A DNA stretch of 63,951 nt from Desulfobacteraceae bacterium. GTDB taxonomy: Bacteria > Desulfobacterota > Desulfobacteria > Desulfobacterales > JAABSP01. Below are positions 44,170 through 52,546 of this stretch, piece after piece (positions within the stretch are counted from its first letter, which is position 1; each line of letters starts with the position of its first letter). Where the stretch lies: positions 1-63,951 of the forward strand of contig JAABSP010000027.1 in NCBI GenBank assembly GCA_011390345.1. The letters run 5' to 3'. The notes under the pieces are model-generated. The model searched no databases, was not told where the DNA came from, and worked only from the letters and a program-made list of their open reading frames with translations. The position numbers and the translations under genes were made by a program.

Positions 44170-44748
44170 CTAACCTCCGCTCAACAGAGTCCGGATGCAG
44201 GGGGCCACGAGGCATCGGCCCTCCCATTCATAGATCCCCCGAATCCGCAGCAGATCCGGAAGGGGTTTCTCCTCCGGAAACGGGGCGGCCTCAATGGGCA
44301 GGGAGAGGATCTGCACGGGCGCGCCGGCCAGCAGCATCCCCCGGAGGAGTCTCTCCTTTCCCTCCTCTTCGGATGCGCTTCGGACAAGAATCCATCTGCC
44401 CCCGGGCTCCCTTTTTTCGGTATCTTCCGCATTCGACTCATCATTCGACTCATCATCAGAGGGGGAAAGCCCCAGAGCATCTTCCGGGGAGATGGCCGGA
44501 ACCACCTCGCCGCCCCATTGGGCCATGCCCCGGATAAAGCCGGGGGAGAAGGGAACCGGATAGGCCGCGGCCTCCCGAAGCACATCCTCCACCTGGGTCA
44601 TGCTCAACAGGAAAAAGAGGGGCATCTCCATCACTCGGGCGCCAGTCCGGGAGGGAAAGGCCAGCACCTGGCCCGGGGCCTGGGCCCGATGAGGAAGGGA
44701 TGGCTGCTCTCCTCTCGGGATGGCCTGTATCTTATCGATTTCCTGCAT
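44170..44748 (-). CDS. CheW-like coupling protein, divergent
   Basis: 192 aa. Segments VLAFPSRTGARVMEMPLFFLLSMTQVEDVLREAAAYPVPFSPGFIRGMAQWGGEVVPAI match a CheW fold (an IRGMAQWGGEVVP strand pair), while the middle has an acidic repeat (DDESNDESNAED) that interrupts it. It is the third CheW-like gene of the operon, between another CheW and the receptor. It could act as adaptor for a separate arm of the array. Confidence 0.6.
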   Translation of the reverse strand: MQEIDKIQAIPRGEQPSLPHRAQAPGQVLAFPSRTGARVMEMPLFFLLSMTQVEDVLREAAAYPVPFSPGFIRGMAQWGGEVVPAISPEDALGLSPSDDESNDESNAEDTEKREPGGRWILVRSASEEEGKERLLRGMLLAGAPVQILSLPIEAAPFPEEKPLPDLLRIRGIYEWEGRCLVAPCIRTLLSGG

Positions 44749-44786
44749 GAATCCCTTTCACGTCAATGCCTTTCAATGGATACCTT

Positions 44787-45416
44787 TCATCGTTTGCTCC
44801 GGGAACTTCTCCACGCGCGTTTGAGCCGGATCAGTCTCTCCTCGGCAAGCTCTGTTGAGATCCGGTCCATGATCCCGCAGATCTGGGCGCGGATCGGTTC
44901 CTGCGCCAGCAGTTCGCGGATAGCCCCATCGAGTCCGGCTTCTCCCATGGGTTGAGTTTCCGCGGAAGTTTCGGCTTCTGGTGTGGGCCCAAGTTCCCGC
45001 AGTTTCCGGGGATCGACCACCAGAACGAGCCCCTTCTCCCGTACCAGAACCCGGGGAAAGAGGGAGAGAGGCTTTTCCCCGAATCCGGAGGGCAGGGGAC
45101 GAGTTTGATCCTGCGGGGCCGATACCACCCCTTCCACCCCTTCGACTCGAAGGGCAAATGCATCTTTCCCACCCTGGGCCTCGATGACGAGGATCTGCGA
45201 ATCCCCTAGTGGAAAGGGATCTGCGGCTCCGCGCGCTGCTGAAGTCAGACGGCCCAGATCCCACAGGGGCATCCGCTCCCCTTCCAGATCCAGAAGACTT
45301 CCATGAGGGGCCGCTCCCCCTGCCGGCAGATTCCTCTCCTTATGAATCCCTCGAACCCTTCCCAGTTCAAGACCGAATTCCATTCCCACAGCCGTAAAGA
45401 CCAGCAGTTGATCCAT
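44787..45416 (-). CDS. CheW-like coupling protein
   Basis: 209 aa. N-terminal CheW core: LLVFTAVGMEFGLELGRVRGIHKERN, then RMPLWDLGRLTSAA and SQILVIEAQGGKDAFALRVEGVEGVVSAP. The C-terminal ~60 residues are an extra helical tail ending in RLIRLKRAWRSSRS. Six nt separate its start from the cheA stop. Confidence 0.72.
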   Translation of the reverse strand: MDQLLVFTAVGMEFGLELGRVRGIHKERNLPAGGAAPHGSLLDLEGERMPLWDLGRLTSAARGAADPFPLGDSQILVIEAQGGKDAFALRVEGVEGVVSAPQDQTRPLPSGFGEKPLSLFPRVLVREKGLVLVVDPRKLRELGPTPEAETSAETQPMGEAGLDGAIRELLAQEPIRAQICGIMDRISTELAEERLIRLKRAWRSSRSKR

Positions 45417-45422
45417 GCTTCC

Positions 45423-48293
45423 CTACCTCTTTTTTGCCAGACTCGACATGGCCTCCACAAAGGCCTCATGCTGGTAGGGCTTCACCACAAAGCCCTTCGC
45501 GCCGAGGCTCAGTGCCCGGTTCCGGTGTTTGGCGGCCGTTCTGGAGGTGAGCATCAGCACCGGGATCTCTTTGTAGGATGGTTCTGCCTTGATCGCGCTC
45601 AGGAATTCGTAGCCGTTCATCCGGGGCATCTCGATATCGAGCACGATCAGGTCGGGCCGGATCTCCCGAAGCCGCTCCAGGGCATCGATGCCGTCCTTTG
45701 CCGTATGGGCCCGCCACCCCTGATCCTGGATGAGGCGGGAGACCACCTGGCGGATGCTCACGGAATCATCCACCACCAGAATCTCGGTGGGCCCTTTTGT
45801 CGGCGGGGATACGGGCGCGCGCACCTCCTCCGGCTCCACCCCCTCCTCCTGTGACCAGATCAGCTCCCCGATGTTGAGAATCGGCACGACACTGCCGTCG
45901 CCCATGATTGTGACGCCAGACACACCCCGGACATACCGGAGATGGGAGCCGGTTCCCTTGATGACGATCTCCCGCTGACCCACCAGCGCATCGATGATCA
46001 GCGCGCACCGCCGCTCCGCAGACCGAACCACCAGCACCAGAGGCTGCTCCTGTGCCGGGGGAGGCCCCTTCTCTCCGGCGCTTTCCAGAACATCGGCCAT
46101 GTCAAAGAGCGGCAGCACCTCCTCGTTGATCCGCACCACATCCCCCCGCTCACCGGTGATCTCCTCGGGATCGATCCGCAGGATCTCCTCGATCTCGTTG
46201 AGGGGGATGGCCAGAAGCTGACCCTTCACCGTAAAGAGCAGAGCCTGCACCGCGGCCAGGGTAAGAGGGATGCGGATGGTGAAGCGGGTTCCCCCGCCGG
46301 AGTCCGAACGGACCCGGATGGTTCCCTTCAATTCATGGATGTTCTCCCGAACCACGTCCATGCCCACCCCCCGGCCCGACAGGTGGCTGATCTGATCCCG
46401 GGTGGAGAAGCCGGGATAGAAGATGTAGGAGACCAGCTCCTCATCTGCCAGTTTGTCCGGACTTTCCGACAGCTTTGCGGCCCGCACCGTCTCCCGGATC
46501 GCGTCGTAATCAAGACCCGCGCCATCATCTCTGATCCGTATCACCACCTGGTTTCCCTCTCGCGCGGCCGTCAGTTGAACGGTTCCGGTCTCGGGTTTGC
46601 CTCGGGCTCTGCGGATTTCCGGCGGCTCGATCGCGTGGTCCGCGGCGTTTCTCAGAATATGCATCAGCGGGTCGATCATCCGCTCCCAGACCCCCCGGTC
46701 CAGTTCGATCTCCTCGCCTTCGATGGCCAGACCGATCTTTTTGTTCAGTTGGGCCGCGGCCTCCCGCAGGGTCCGGCGGAGCCGGCTGACAATGGCGCGC
46801 ATCGGGGTGAGGCGCACCCGCATCATCTTCTCCTGCAGCTCGCTCAAGAGAACCCGCTGCCGGGTAAGACCCCCGTCGAAGTCGCTGTAGATCCCGGTGA
46901 ACTGGGTATGAAGCGTGCCCACATCGATGACGGCCTCATTCAAAGTCCGGATGATCAGGTTGAGCTGAGAATACCGGTCAAGCTCCAGATCGTCGAACTC
47001 GTCATACCCGAAAAAGGGCCCTGTCTCACCGGTGGTGCCGTTGCGGACCGCTGCCGCCATCCGATCCATTCGGGCCAAAGCCTTCACCTCAAAGCCGACC
47101 TCCATCTCTTTTGCCAGCTCCCGGAGCCGGTTTCTCGCGATCTCCAGCTCATTGACGCCCTCGGCAAAGGTCTCCATCCGCTGGTCGAACGCGCTGCCGG
47201 AGATGATGATCTCGCCGGTCAGGTTGACCAGCTCATCCATCCGCTCCATCCCCACCCGCAGGGTCCGGCCCGGCCGGCCCGGCTGTGCAACGGTATCTGC
47301 CGGGATTTCGGTTTCGGGATCTGACGCCGGCTGTGCCGCCGTCTCCGCACCGGCTCCCGCCAGCCTTTTGAACCGGGCTTTGAGCCTTTGGATCCGCTCG
47401 CCAAGGTGCGCTGCCGGGTCCGCCACCATCCGCTCCAGCAGATCCGAGGATTCGGCCAGCACCGATACGGTGGAAGGGGAGATCTCCGCCTCATTCTCAT
47501 AGAGCCGGTCCAGCAGATCCTCATAGTGATGGGCAAAGCCGGAAATCCCGGAAAGGCCGATGACCGCGGCCGCGCCTTTCAGCGTATGCACCGATCTTCG
47601 AATCCGGCCCAGAATCTCCCGGTCCCGGTCCGAGACAGGACCGGATTCGCTGACTCTCTCCTCCAGCTTGTCGATCGCGTCTCCGATCTCCTGAAGGTGA
47701 TCTTCGGCCTCGTCATAGAAGCTTTCCATCAGGATCGAATCGATGGCGAAATCGGCAGCCTCGGTTGATGCAGGAATTTCTTCCTCCGGGGCAATCCTTT
47801 CCGCGTCCGATTCAAAATCGCTCTCATCCCAAGTGTCGGCATCGAAAGATCCCCCCTCGATCTCGGGGACCGAATCGAGCAGCTCCCGGGGCAGCGGCGT
47901 ATGTTCTGAGATCCCCCTGACCGGCCGGAAATCGAGGAGTGTCTCCTCCAGAAGGGTTCGTGCCGGGACCCCGGAACCGAGATAATCGGTACAGTAGGCT
48001 TCAAACCGGGCAACTGTTCGGCGCATCGCGGCATTGGCCTCTTGGCTCACCGGAAGATTTTTGTTCAGGCAGTTCTCACAGACATCCTCCATCTCAAAGG
48101 CGATGTGGCTCAACCCCGGAATCCCGACCATTCCGGAGGCCCCTTTGATGGTGTGGGTCATCCGGTAGATCTCCTGGAGCAGATCTTTCTGGTCCGGCTC
48201 CTCCGAAAGCCGCTGAAGGTTCTCCTTCAGAGACGGGAGATAGCTCTCCACCTCCTCGATATACCCTCTGATAAGTTCTTCACTGGATGACAT
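45423..48293 (-). CDS. Hybrid CheA kinase (ChpA/PilL-like) with two Hpt domains and a receiver
   Basis: 956 aa. Hpt1 with His47 in YRMTHTIKGASGM; Hpt2 (~195-290) with SVHTLKGAAAVIG; a dimer domain (~345-480); an ATPase (~490-640: HILRNAADHAIEPPE, RDDGAGLDYDA, SGRGVGMDVVREN); a CheW-like regulatory domain (~640-770); and a C-terminal receiver (~835-955) with Asp in LIVLDIEMPRMNG. This is the PilL/ChpA layout of type-IV-pilus signalling. No methyltransferase or methylesterase gene is in the operon as seen here. Confidence 0.92.
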   Translation of the reverse strand: MSSSEELIRGYIEEVESYLPSLKENLQRLSEEPDQKDLLQEIYRMTHTIKGASGMVGIPGLSHIAFEMEDVCENCLNKNLPVSQEANAAMRRTVARFEAYCTDYLGSGVPARTLLEETLLDFRPVRGISEHTPLPRELLDSVPEIEGGSFDADTWDESDFESDAERIAPEEEIPASTEAADFAIDSILMESFYDEAEDHLQEIGDAIDKLEERVSESGPVSDRDREILGRIRRSVHTLKGAAAVIGLSGISGFAHHYEDLLDRLYENEAEISPSTVSVLAESSDLLERMVADPAAHLGERIQRLKARFKRLAGAGAETAAQPASDPETEIPADTVAQPGRPGRTLRVGMERMDELVNLTGEIIISGSAFDQRMETFAEGVNELEIARNRLRELAKEMEVGFEVKALARMDRMAAAVRNGTTGETGPFFGYDEFDDLELDRYSQLNLIIRTLNEAVIDVGTLHTQFTGIYSDFDGGLTRQRVLLSELQEKMMRVRLTPMRAIVSRLRRTLREAAAQLNKKIGLAIEGEEIELDRGVWERMIDPLMHILRNAADHAIEPPEIRRARGKPETGTVQLTAAREGNQVVIRIRDDGAGLDYDAIRETVRAAKLSESPDKLADEELVSYIFYPGFSTRDQISHLSGRGVGMDVVRENIHELKGTIRVRSDSGGGTRFTIRIPLTLAAVQALLFTVKGQLLAIPLNEIEEILRIDPEEITGERGDVVRINEEVLPLFDMADVLESAGEKGPPPAQEQPLVLVVRSAERRCALIIDALVGQREIVIKGTGSHLRYVRGVSGVTIMGDGSVVPILNIGELIWSQEEGVEPEEVRAPVSPPTKGPTEILVVDDSVSIRQVVSRLIQDQGWRAHTAKDGIDALERLREIRPDLIVLDIEMPRMNGYEFLSAIKAEPSYKEIPVLMLTSRTAAKHRNRALSLGAKGFVVKPYQHEAFVEAMSSLAKKR

Positions 48294-48324
48294 ATCTACC
48301 TGCTGCTCTTTTTCATGCGATCTG

Positions 48325-48957
48325 CTAGGTCCGGAATGCGGTCATCCGGCGCGCGGTGAGGAGCCGGTCCACATCCAGAAGATGGAGCAGCCGCTTCTCG
48401 TTGCCGCCTTCGGGAATCCGGCTGAGCGGGATCAGCCCCCGGATAAAGGGCACAAGCTTCTTCTCCGGATCTCCCTCCCGATAGGGCGGCTTCTGCAGCC
48501 CCGTCTTCCGGGTATCCAGATAGAGGATGCCGGCCACCCGATCCACCACAACCCCCACCTTCATCTCCTCCCGGCTCAGGATGATGAACATCTTCCCGGC
48601 CCATGCCCCCGGATCTCCCGGAACCCCCTCCAGGCCGAAGAATCCCCTAAGATCGACCACCGAGACGATCTCCCCCCGGATGTTGCTCACCCCCAGAATC
48701 CAGTCCGGAAGGTTGGGCAGCTTTGTCACCCGGGGCATGCGGCCGATCTCCCGCGCACTTTCCAGGGGCGCGGCCAGCAGGATGTTTGCCAGAAAGAAGC
48801 GGACATACTGGTCCCCGGCCCGGACCTGGGCCACTTCGGCCTTCTCCGGTTGGAGCCCCATCCCCGGAAACGGGGCGATCTTGGGCCGGAGTTCCGCGTC
48901 GATCTGGCGTACCAGATCATCGATGGGGGGAGATCGAAAACGGGGGCGCTGTTCCAT
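48325..48957 (-). CDS. CheW coupling protein (PilI-like)
   Basis: 210 aa. Residues ~55-205 are a full CheW domain: QVRAGDQYVRFFLANILLAAPLESAREIGRMP, LPDWILGVSNIRGEIVSVVDLRGFF and MKVGVVVDRVAGI. It sits between the PilH-like receiver and CheA, the PilI place. Its ATG overlaps the receiver stop by one nt (TGATG). Confidence 0.85.
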   Translation of the reverse strand: MEQRPRFRSPPIDDLVRQIDAELRPKIAPFPGMGLQPEKAEVAQVRAGDQYVRFFLANILLAAPLESAREIGRMPRVTKLPNLPDWILGVSNIRGEIVSVVDLRGFFGLEGVPGDPGAWAGKMFIILSREEMKVGVVVDRVAGILYLDTRKTGLQKPPYREGDPEKKLVPFIRGLIPLSRIPEGGNEKRLLHLLDVDRLLTARRMTAFRT

Positions 48958-49322
48958 CAGAGCACTTCCGCCACGGCCTTTACCAGCTCCTCTCCGGTAA
49001 AGGGCTTGGTCACATAGGCATCCGCACCCTGTTTTTTTCCCCAGAACTTGTCGCTATCCTGGCTCTTGCTGGTGAGCAGGATGATCCGGATATCCTTCAG
49101 ATCCGGAGAAGTCTTGATCTGCCGGCAGACCTGAAATCCGTTCATCTTGGGCATCACCACATCGAGTACGATCGCGGCCGGCTTTTCAGAGCGCGCCTTT
49201 TCGATGGCCTCATGGCCGTCTGCGGCCGTGATGACTTCATATCCGTTTGCGATGAGCGGTTCGCTCGCCAGCTTGAGATGGGTGGGGCTGTCGTCCACAA
49301 CCAGCAGCTTGGCTTTGCTCAT
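48957..49322 (-). CDS. Single-domain response regulator (PilH/CheY-like)
   Basis: About 121 aa. LLVVDDSPTHLKLASEPLIANGY (acidic pair at 9-10), AIVLDVVMPKMNGFQV (phosphoacceptor Asp about 52), ILLTSKSQDSDKFWG and ADAYVTKPFTGEEL are complete. The open frame runs to 49388 within the upstream gene; I choose ATG 49322 (MSKAKLLVVD) after a GAGG site. The position between the two-receiver regulator and CheW resembles pilG-pilH-pilI. Confidence 0.9.
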   Translation of the reverse strand: MSKAKLLVVDDSPTHLKLASEPLIANGYEVITAADGHEAIEKARSEKPAAIVLDVVMPKMNGFQVCRQIKTSPDLKDIRIILLTSKSQDSDKFWGKKQGADAYVTKPFTGEELVKAVAEVL

Positions 49323-49344
49323 TGGGGGGCCTCCTCGATTCGCT

Positions 49345-51030
49345 TCATAGGTGTTTTTCGATGGTCGTAACCAGTTTTTTCGGGTCAAAGGGCTTGGTCA
49401 GATAGGCCGTGGAACCGGCCAGCCGACCCTTCCATTTGCTGATCATGCTGTCCTTGCTGGTGAGCATGATCACGGGAATATGGCGGAATAGATTGTTCTT
49501 TCGGATGATCTCTAAAATCTTATAGCCGTCCATCTTGGGCAGGACTATGTCGAGCAGGATCAGATCCGGGGGGGCTTCGCTGAGGCGGCTTAAAGCCTCC
49601 AGGCCGTCTCTGGCCTCGATGATCTCATACCCTTTCTGGCCCAGGGTGATGGAGATGACCTTTCTCGTGGTGGGGCTGTCCTCCACCACAAGGATCTTCT
49701 TCTTCTGATCCCGCTCCCCGGGGACGATCATCGCGGGGCGCGCCGGCTCCCCGGGCCCGGGACATGCCGGCTCTTCCGATGCCATATGGTTGAGCAGAAT
49801 CCGGAGCTGTTTTTCCAGCCCCTTTTTCTCGGGCGCGAGGTTGACGGTCTTGTGAAACAGGTTCAGGCCCTCCTCCCACCTTCCGAGATTGAGCTGTGCA
49901 AGGCTCATATAGTAGTGCGCGTTGAGATTCTTTTCGCTGGCGATCACCTTGGTATAACGCTCCACGGCCTTTTCCAGGATCTCCTTTTTCGGGGTCTTCT
50001 TTCCCGCGAACAGGTCCCCGGAGATGGAGAGCGCGGATCGGCAGTAGGGGCAGCGGCTCACCTTGAGCCCGGTCGCGGTCCAGCAGAAGGGGCAGCGCCG
50101 CACCGAACCATTCTGTAGAGAGGCTTTGACGATCTCCAGCTTCTGGATCTCTTCTAAAATCTCGGGATCTTTGGGAGCGAGATGCTTGGCGTTTTTCAGC
50201 GCGGATTCAATGGATTTGGGATTGATGATGATCCGGGAGTACCAGAGCCATGCCCGGGGATTGCGGGGATTTTTCTTCAGAAATGCGGCCAGTTGCTTCT
50301 GCGCTCGCTTGAAGTGGTGGCCTTTGATCAGCCATACGGCCTCGTCCATCAGGTCATCCAGGGTGGAGCTGCCATCCTGCTTCTCATCCTGCCGGGTGGA
50401 AGCCCATAAGAGGATCTGCATCAGGGAGACTCTGATGATCTGTTCCCGGGTCCGCAGCCCCTGCATCTCGATCTCCGGATCATCCCAGCAGAGGATATCG
50501 ATCGCGGCCTTCTCCCCTTTGAAATTTTCCGTATCCGCGTTGATCAGCTCACCGTTTTTGATGTGGAGATAGCCGACCTGCCGGTTGGAAATCACCCGCA
50601 GCGTAACCGTCTTCTGCTCCACCTCCACGGCCTGGAGAAAATTGGCCAGGGTGAAGCCGTGGATGAAGCCTTTGGAGCGGGCCTGGAGGACTTCGGCGAT
50701 CTTGTTCCGCAGGAGATTGATCTCAAAGGGCTTTTCAATATAATGGTGAACCCCTTTCTGCTTGAGCTGCCGCGCGATCTCGGAAGAGCCGAAGCCGGTC
50801 ATGACGATGATGGGGATGTCTTGCTGCCGGCGGTTCAGAAAGGAGATCAGCTCAAATCCGTCCATCACCGGCATATTCAAATCCGTCAGCACGAGGTCCG
50901 GGGGTGAGCGGCGCAGGATCTCCAGAGCCTCCCGACCGTTTTCCGCGGTCCTGAGGTGGTAGTCCTTCAGCGCCTCCTTGGCCAGGCGAAGGATCAATTT
51001 ATCGTCATCTACGACCAGGATTGTTTTCAA
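49345..51030 (-). CDS. Two-receiver regulator: REC, PATAN/DUF4388, TPR, zinc ribbon, REC
   Basis: 561 aa. REC1 (1-118, Asp50 in VLTDLNMPVMDG); a DUF4388/PATAN-like region (~118-190: GFTLANFLQAVEVEQKTVTLRV, GYLHIKNGELINADTE); TPR-like helices (~225-300: HHFKRAQKQLAAFLKKNPRNP); a two-CxxC zinc ribbon (CPFC...CPYC, ~313-330); more TPR (~345-425: AHYYMSLAQLNLGRWEEGLNLF); and REC2 (~443-561, Asp in LILLDIVLPKMDG), PilG-like. It is the first gene of the chemosensory operon. I know REC-PATAN and TPR-REC proteins, but not this exact architecture. Confidence 0.82.
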   Translation of the reverse strand: MKTILVVDDDKLILRLAKEALKDYHLRTAENGREALEILRRSPPDLVLTDLNMPVMDGFELISFLNRRQQDIPIIVMTGFGSSEIARQLKQKGVHHYIEKPFEINLLRNKIAEVLQARSKGFIHGFTLANFLQAVEVEQKTVTLRVISNRQVGYLHIKNGELINADTENFKGEKAAIDILCWDDPEIEMQGLRTREQIIRVSLMQILLWASTRQDEKQDGSSTLDDLMDEAVWLIKGHHFKRAQKQLAAFLKKNPRNPRAWLWYSRIIINPKSIESALKNAKHLAPKDPEILEEIQKLEIVKASLQNGSVRRCPFCWTATGLKVSRCPYCRSALSISGDLFAGKKTPKKEILEKAVERYTKVIASEKNLNAHYYMSLAQLNLGRWEEGLNLFHKTVNLAPEKKGLEKQLRILLNHMASEEPACPGPGEPARPAMIVPGERDQKKKILVVEDSPTTRKVISITLGQKGYEIIEARDGLEALSRLSEAPPDLILLDIVLPKMDGYKILEIIRKNNLFRHIPVIMLTSKDSMISKWKGRLAGSTAYLTKPFDPKKLVTTIEKHL

Positions 51031-51144
51031 CGAGAAACCCCCAAGGAAGTTTTGGCGTCTACGGGCGGACCTCGGAAGATGCTGCCGTTTCTCCTATATA
51101 AAAGGTTTAGCGTCCAGAGTCAAGCATCCAAATCCCGCAGGGCC

Positions 51145-52260
51145 TCAGATAGCGATAAAATCCAATATTCGCGCGGCCGCTTCCGATGCGCCGTCCGAGT
51201 CTTTCGGAGGAGTTGCGGGCAGCGAGAGAAGGGCATCTATCGCCTCGATCCACTCTCCGTTTTCAAAGGTTTTCGGTTCGATGGCCATCCCCGAAAGATG
51301 GGATGTGATAAATCGGATGAGCCCTTCCGTCTCCGGAAAACTGTTCCGGGGCACATAGCCGAAGGGGATTCCCGCGGCCCAGACCTCCGCGATGGTGCTG
51401 TAGCCGGCCTTTCCCACCACCGCATCGGCTGCATGGATCAGATCCGGGTGGAAGTATTTCGAGCGATGGGGCAGCAGCAGCAGGTTTTCCTCCTCTTTTC
51501 CTGTTTCGGATGCGGCTCCGTTTCGCCGGCCCGGGATGATGAAGAAGAGATCCTTCCGGGTTTTGAGCTTCTCCAGGAAAGGGAGACGGGCTTCGATGCC
51601 GCCCATTGTGATGAGAAGGATCTTTTGGTCCCGCGCTGCCCCAAGCGATTTTCGGATCGCGGATTTTTCGGTTCTCTTTTTCCGGGCAATGGGACGGACC
51701 GGCTTCTCCGGCGCAAAAGATCCCCTGCAGCAGGGCTCGGTCTGGATATGAAGATCGGCCTTTTGGAAGATCTCTTCCAGATAGTCGGCAGCGCCGGCAA
51801 AGCGGGGCTCTTGAGGAAGATAGGCCGAATAGATCCGGTCCCAGGTAAAGTTTTCCACCAGCACCGAAGGAATGGCGCACGATTTTGCCGCCGCGATGCC
51901 GAGGGGGGAGATGTCGCAGAGGGCAAGGTTGCACCGCTTCTCTTTCAATGCCGTGCATATGGGGGCCAATCGATCTGTATCAAAAGGAAGAAAACGGCCC
52001 AGCGCGTTAAGGGTCGCTTCAAGATCCTCTTCCAAAGGGCTTTTCTGCACCAGCCCGATGTCGGTCAGCACGGAATGGTATTCGAATTCACCGGAGAGGG
52101 ATTCCCGGAAAAACCATTCGGGAACCGTGGTGAAGATCTCGATTCGGAGATCAGGAACCTGCCGGCGGATCTCCGCAAGCATTGCAGAAGCTCTGGCCGC
52201 GTGGCCGAACCCATGCGGAGTCACAAACGCGGCAACATGAAGAGGATGGCCTGTTTTCAT
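51145..52260 (-). CDS. GT28/MurG-like glycosyltransferase family protein
   Basis: 371 aa. The opening VAAFVTPHGFGHAARASAMLAEIRRQ resembles the N-terminal glycosyltransferase-like domain of L-arabinokinases and MurG-type enzymes; LLITMGGIEARLP is the domain linker, and HAADAVVGKAGYSTIAEVWAAGIPFGYVPR is the usual nucleotide-sugar-binding C-terminal motif. The open frame extends to 52368 but ATG 52260 (MKTGHPLHVAAF) gives the natural N-terminus. It is isolated, with the chemosensory operon downstream on the same strand and dnaK divergent. Substrate unknown. Confidence 0.72.
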   Translation of the reverse strand: MKTGHPLHVAAFVTPHGFGHAARASAMLAEIRRQVPDLRIEIFTTVPEWFFRESLSGEFEYHSVLTDIGLVQKSPLEEDLEATLNALGRFLPFDTDRLAPICTALKEKRCNLALCDISPLGIAAAKSCAIPSVLVENFTWDRIYSAYLPQEPRFAGAADYLEEIFQKADLHIQTEPCCRGSFAPEKPVRPIARKKRTEKSAIRKSLGAARDQKILLITMGGIEARLPFLEKLKTRKDLFFIIPGRRNGAASETGKEEENLLLLPHRSKYFHPDLIHAADAVVGKAGYSTIAEVWAAGIPFGYVPRNSFPETEGLIRFITSHLSGMAIEPKTFENGEWIEAIDALLSLPATPPKDSDGASEAAARILDFIAI

Positions 52261-52386
52261 TGTCCATGCATAGCACAAGGGGAAAGGATTGGCAAATGAC
52301 AAATTGCAAATCCCGAGCTTGATGGAAAAAGGCGGTAACGAGAAAATTATATACAAAAAATATGCCAAAAAATGAAACCACCCCCC

Positions 52387-52414
52387 TTGACCCCCCTCCC
52401 ATTCTGTTTATTGT
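52387..52414 (+). promoter_or_regulatory. Possible dnaK promoter
   Basis: TTGACC (52387-52392), a 16-bp spacer and TATTGT (52409-52414). A weak sigma-70-type match about 130 nt upstream of dnaK; no CIRCE element and no sigma-32 pair were found. Confidence 0.35.
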
Positions 52415-52546
52415 TAACCCGTAAGCGAAAAAAGGTCTTTAAATTTAAAAAGATAGAAAAACAGCGGAAAAAATTCGGCGAGATTTCTCAACCGGATCTT
52501 TCAAAAAAATTATCGGGGACAGATGTCCCTATCAGGAGGGAAAACT

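Noticed and set aside
45942-47324. 460-aa plus-strand open frame antisense to the CheA gene
   Set aside because: Composition is that of a shadow frame (His/Pro/Leu-rich); the CheA domains on the other strand are unambiguous.
52380-52420. Sigma-32 heat-shock promoter upstream of dnaK
   Set aside because: CTTGA- and CCCATTCT-like words are present but only 5 bp apart, not the 13-15 bp that sigma-32 needs.
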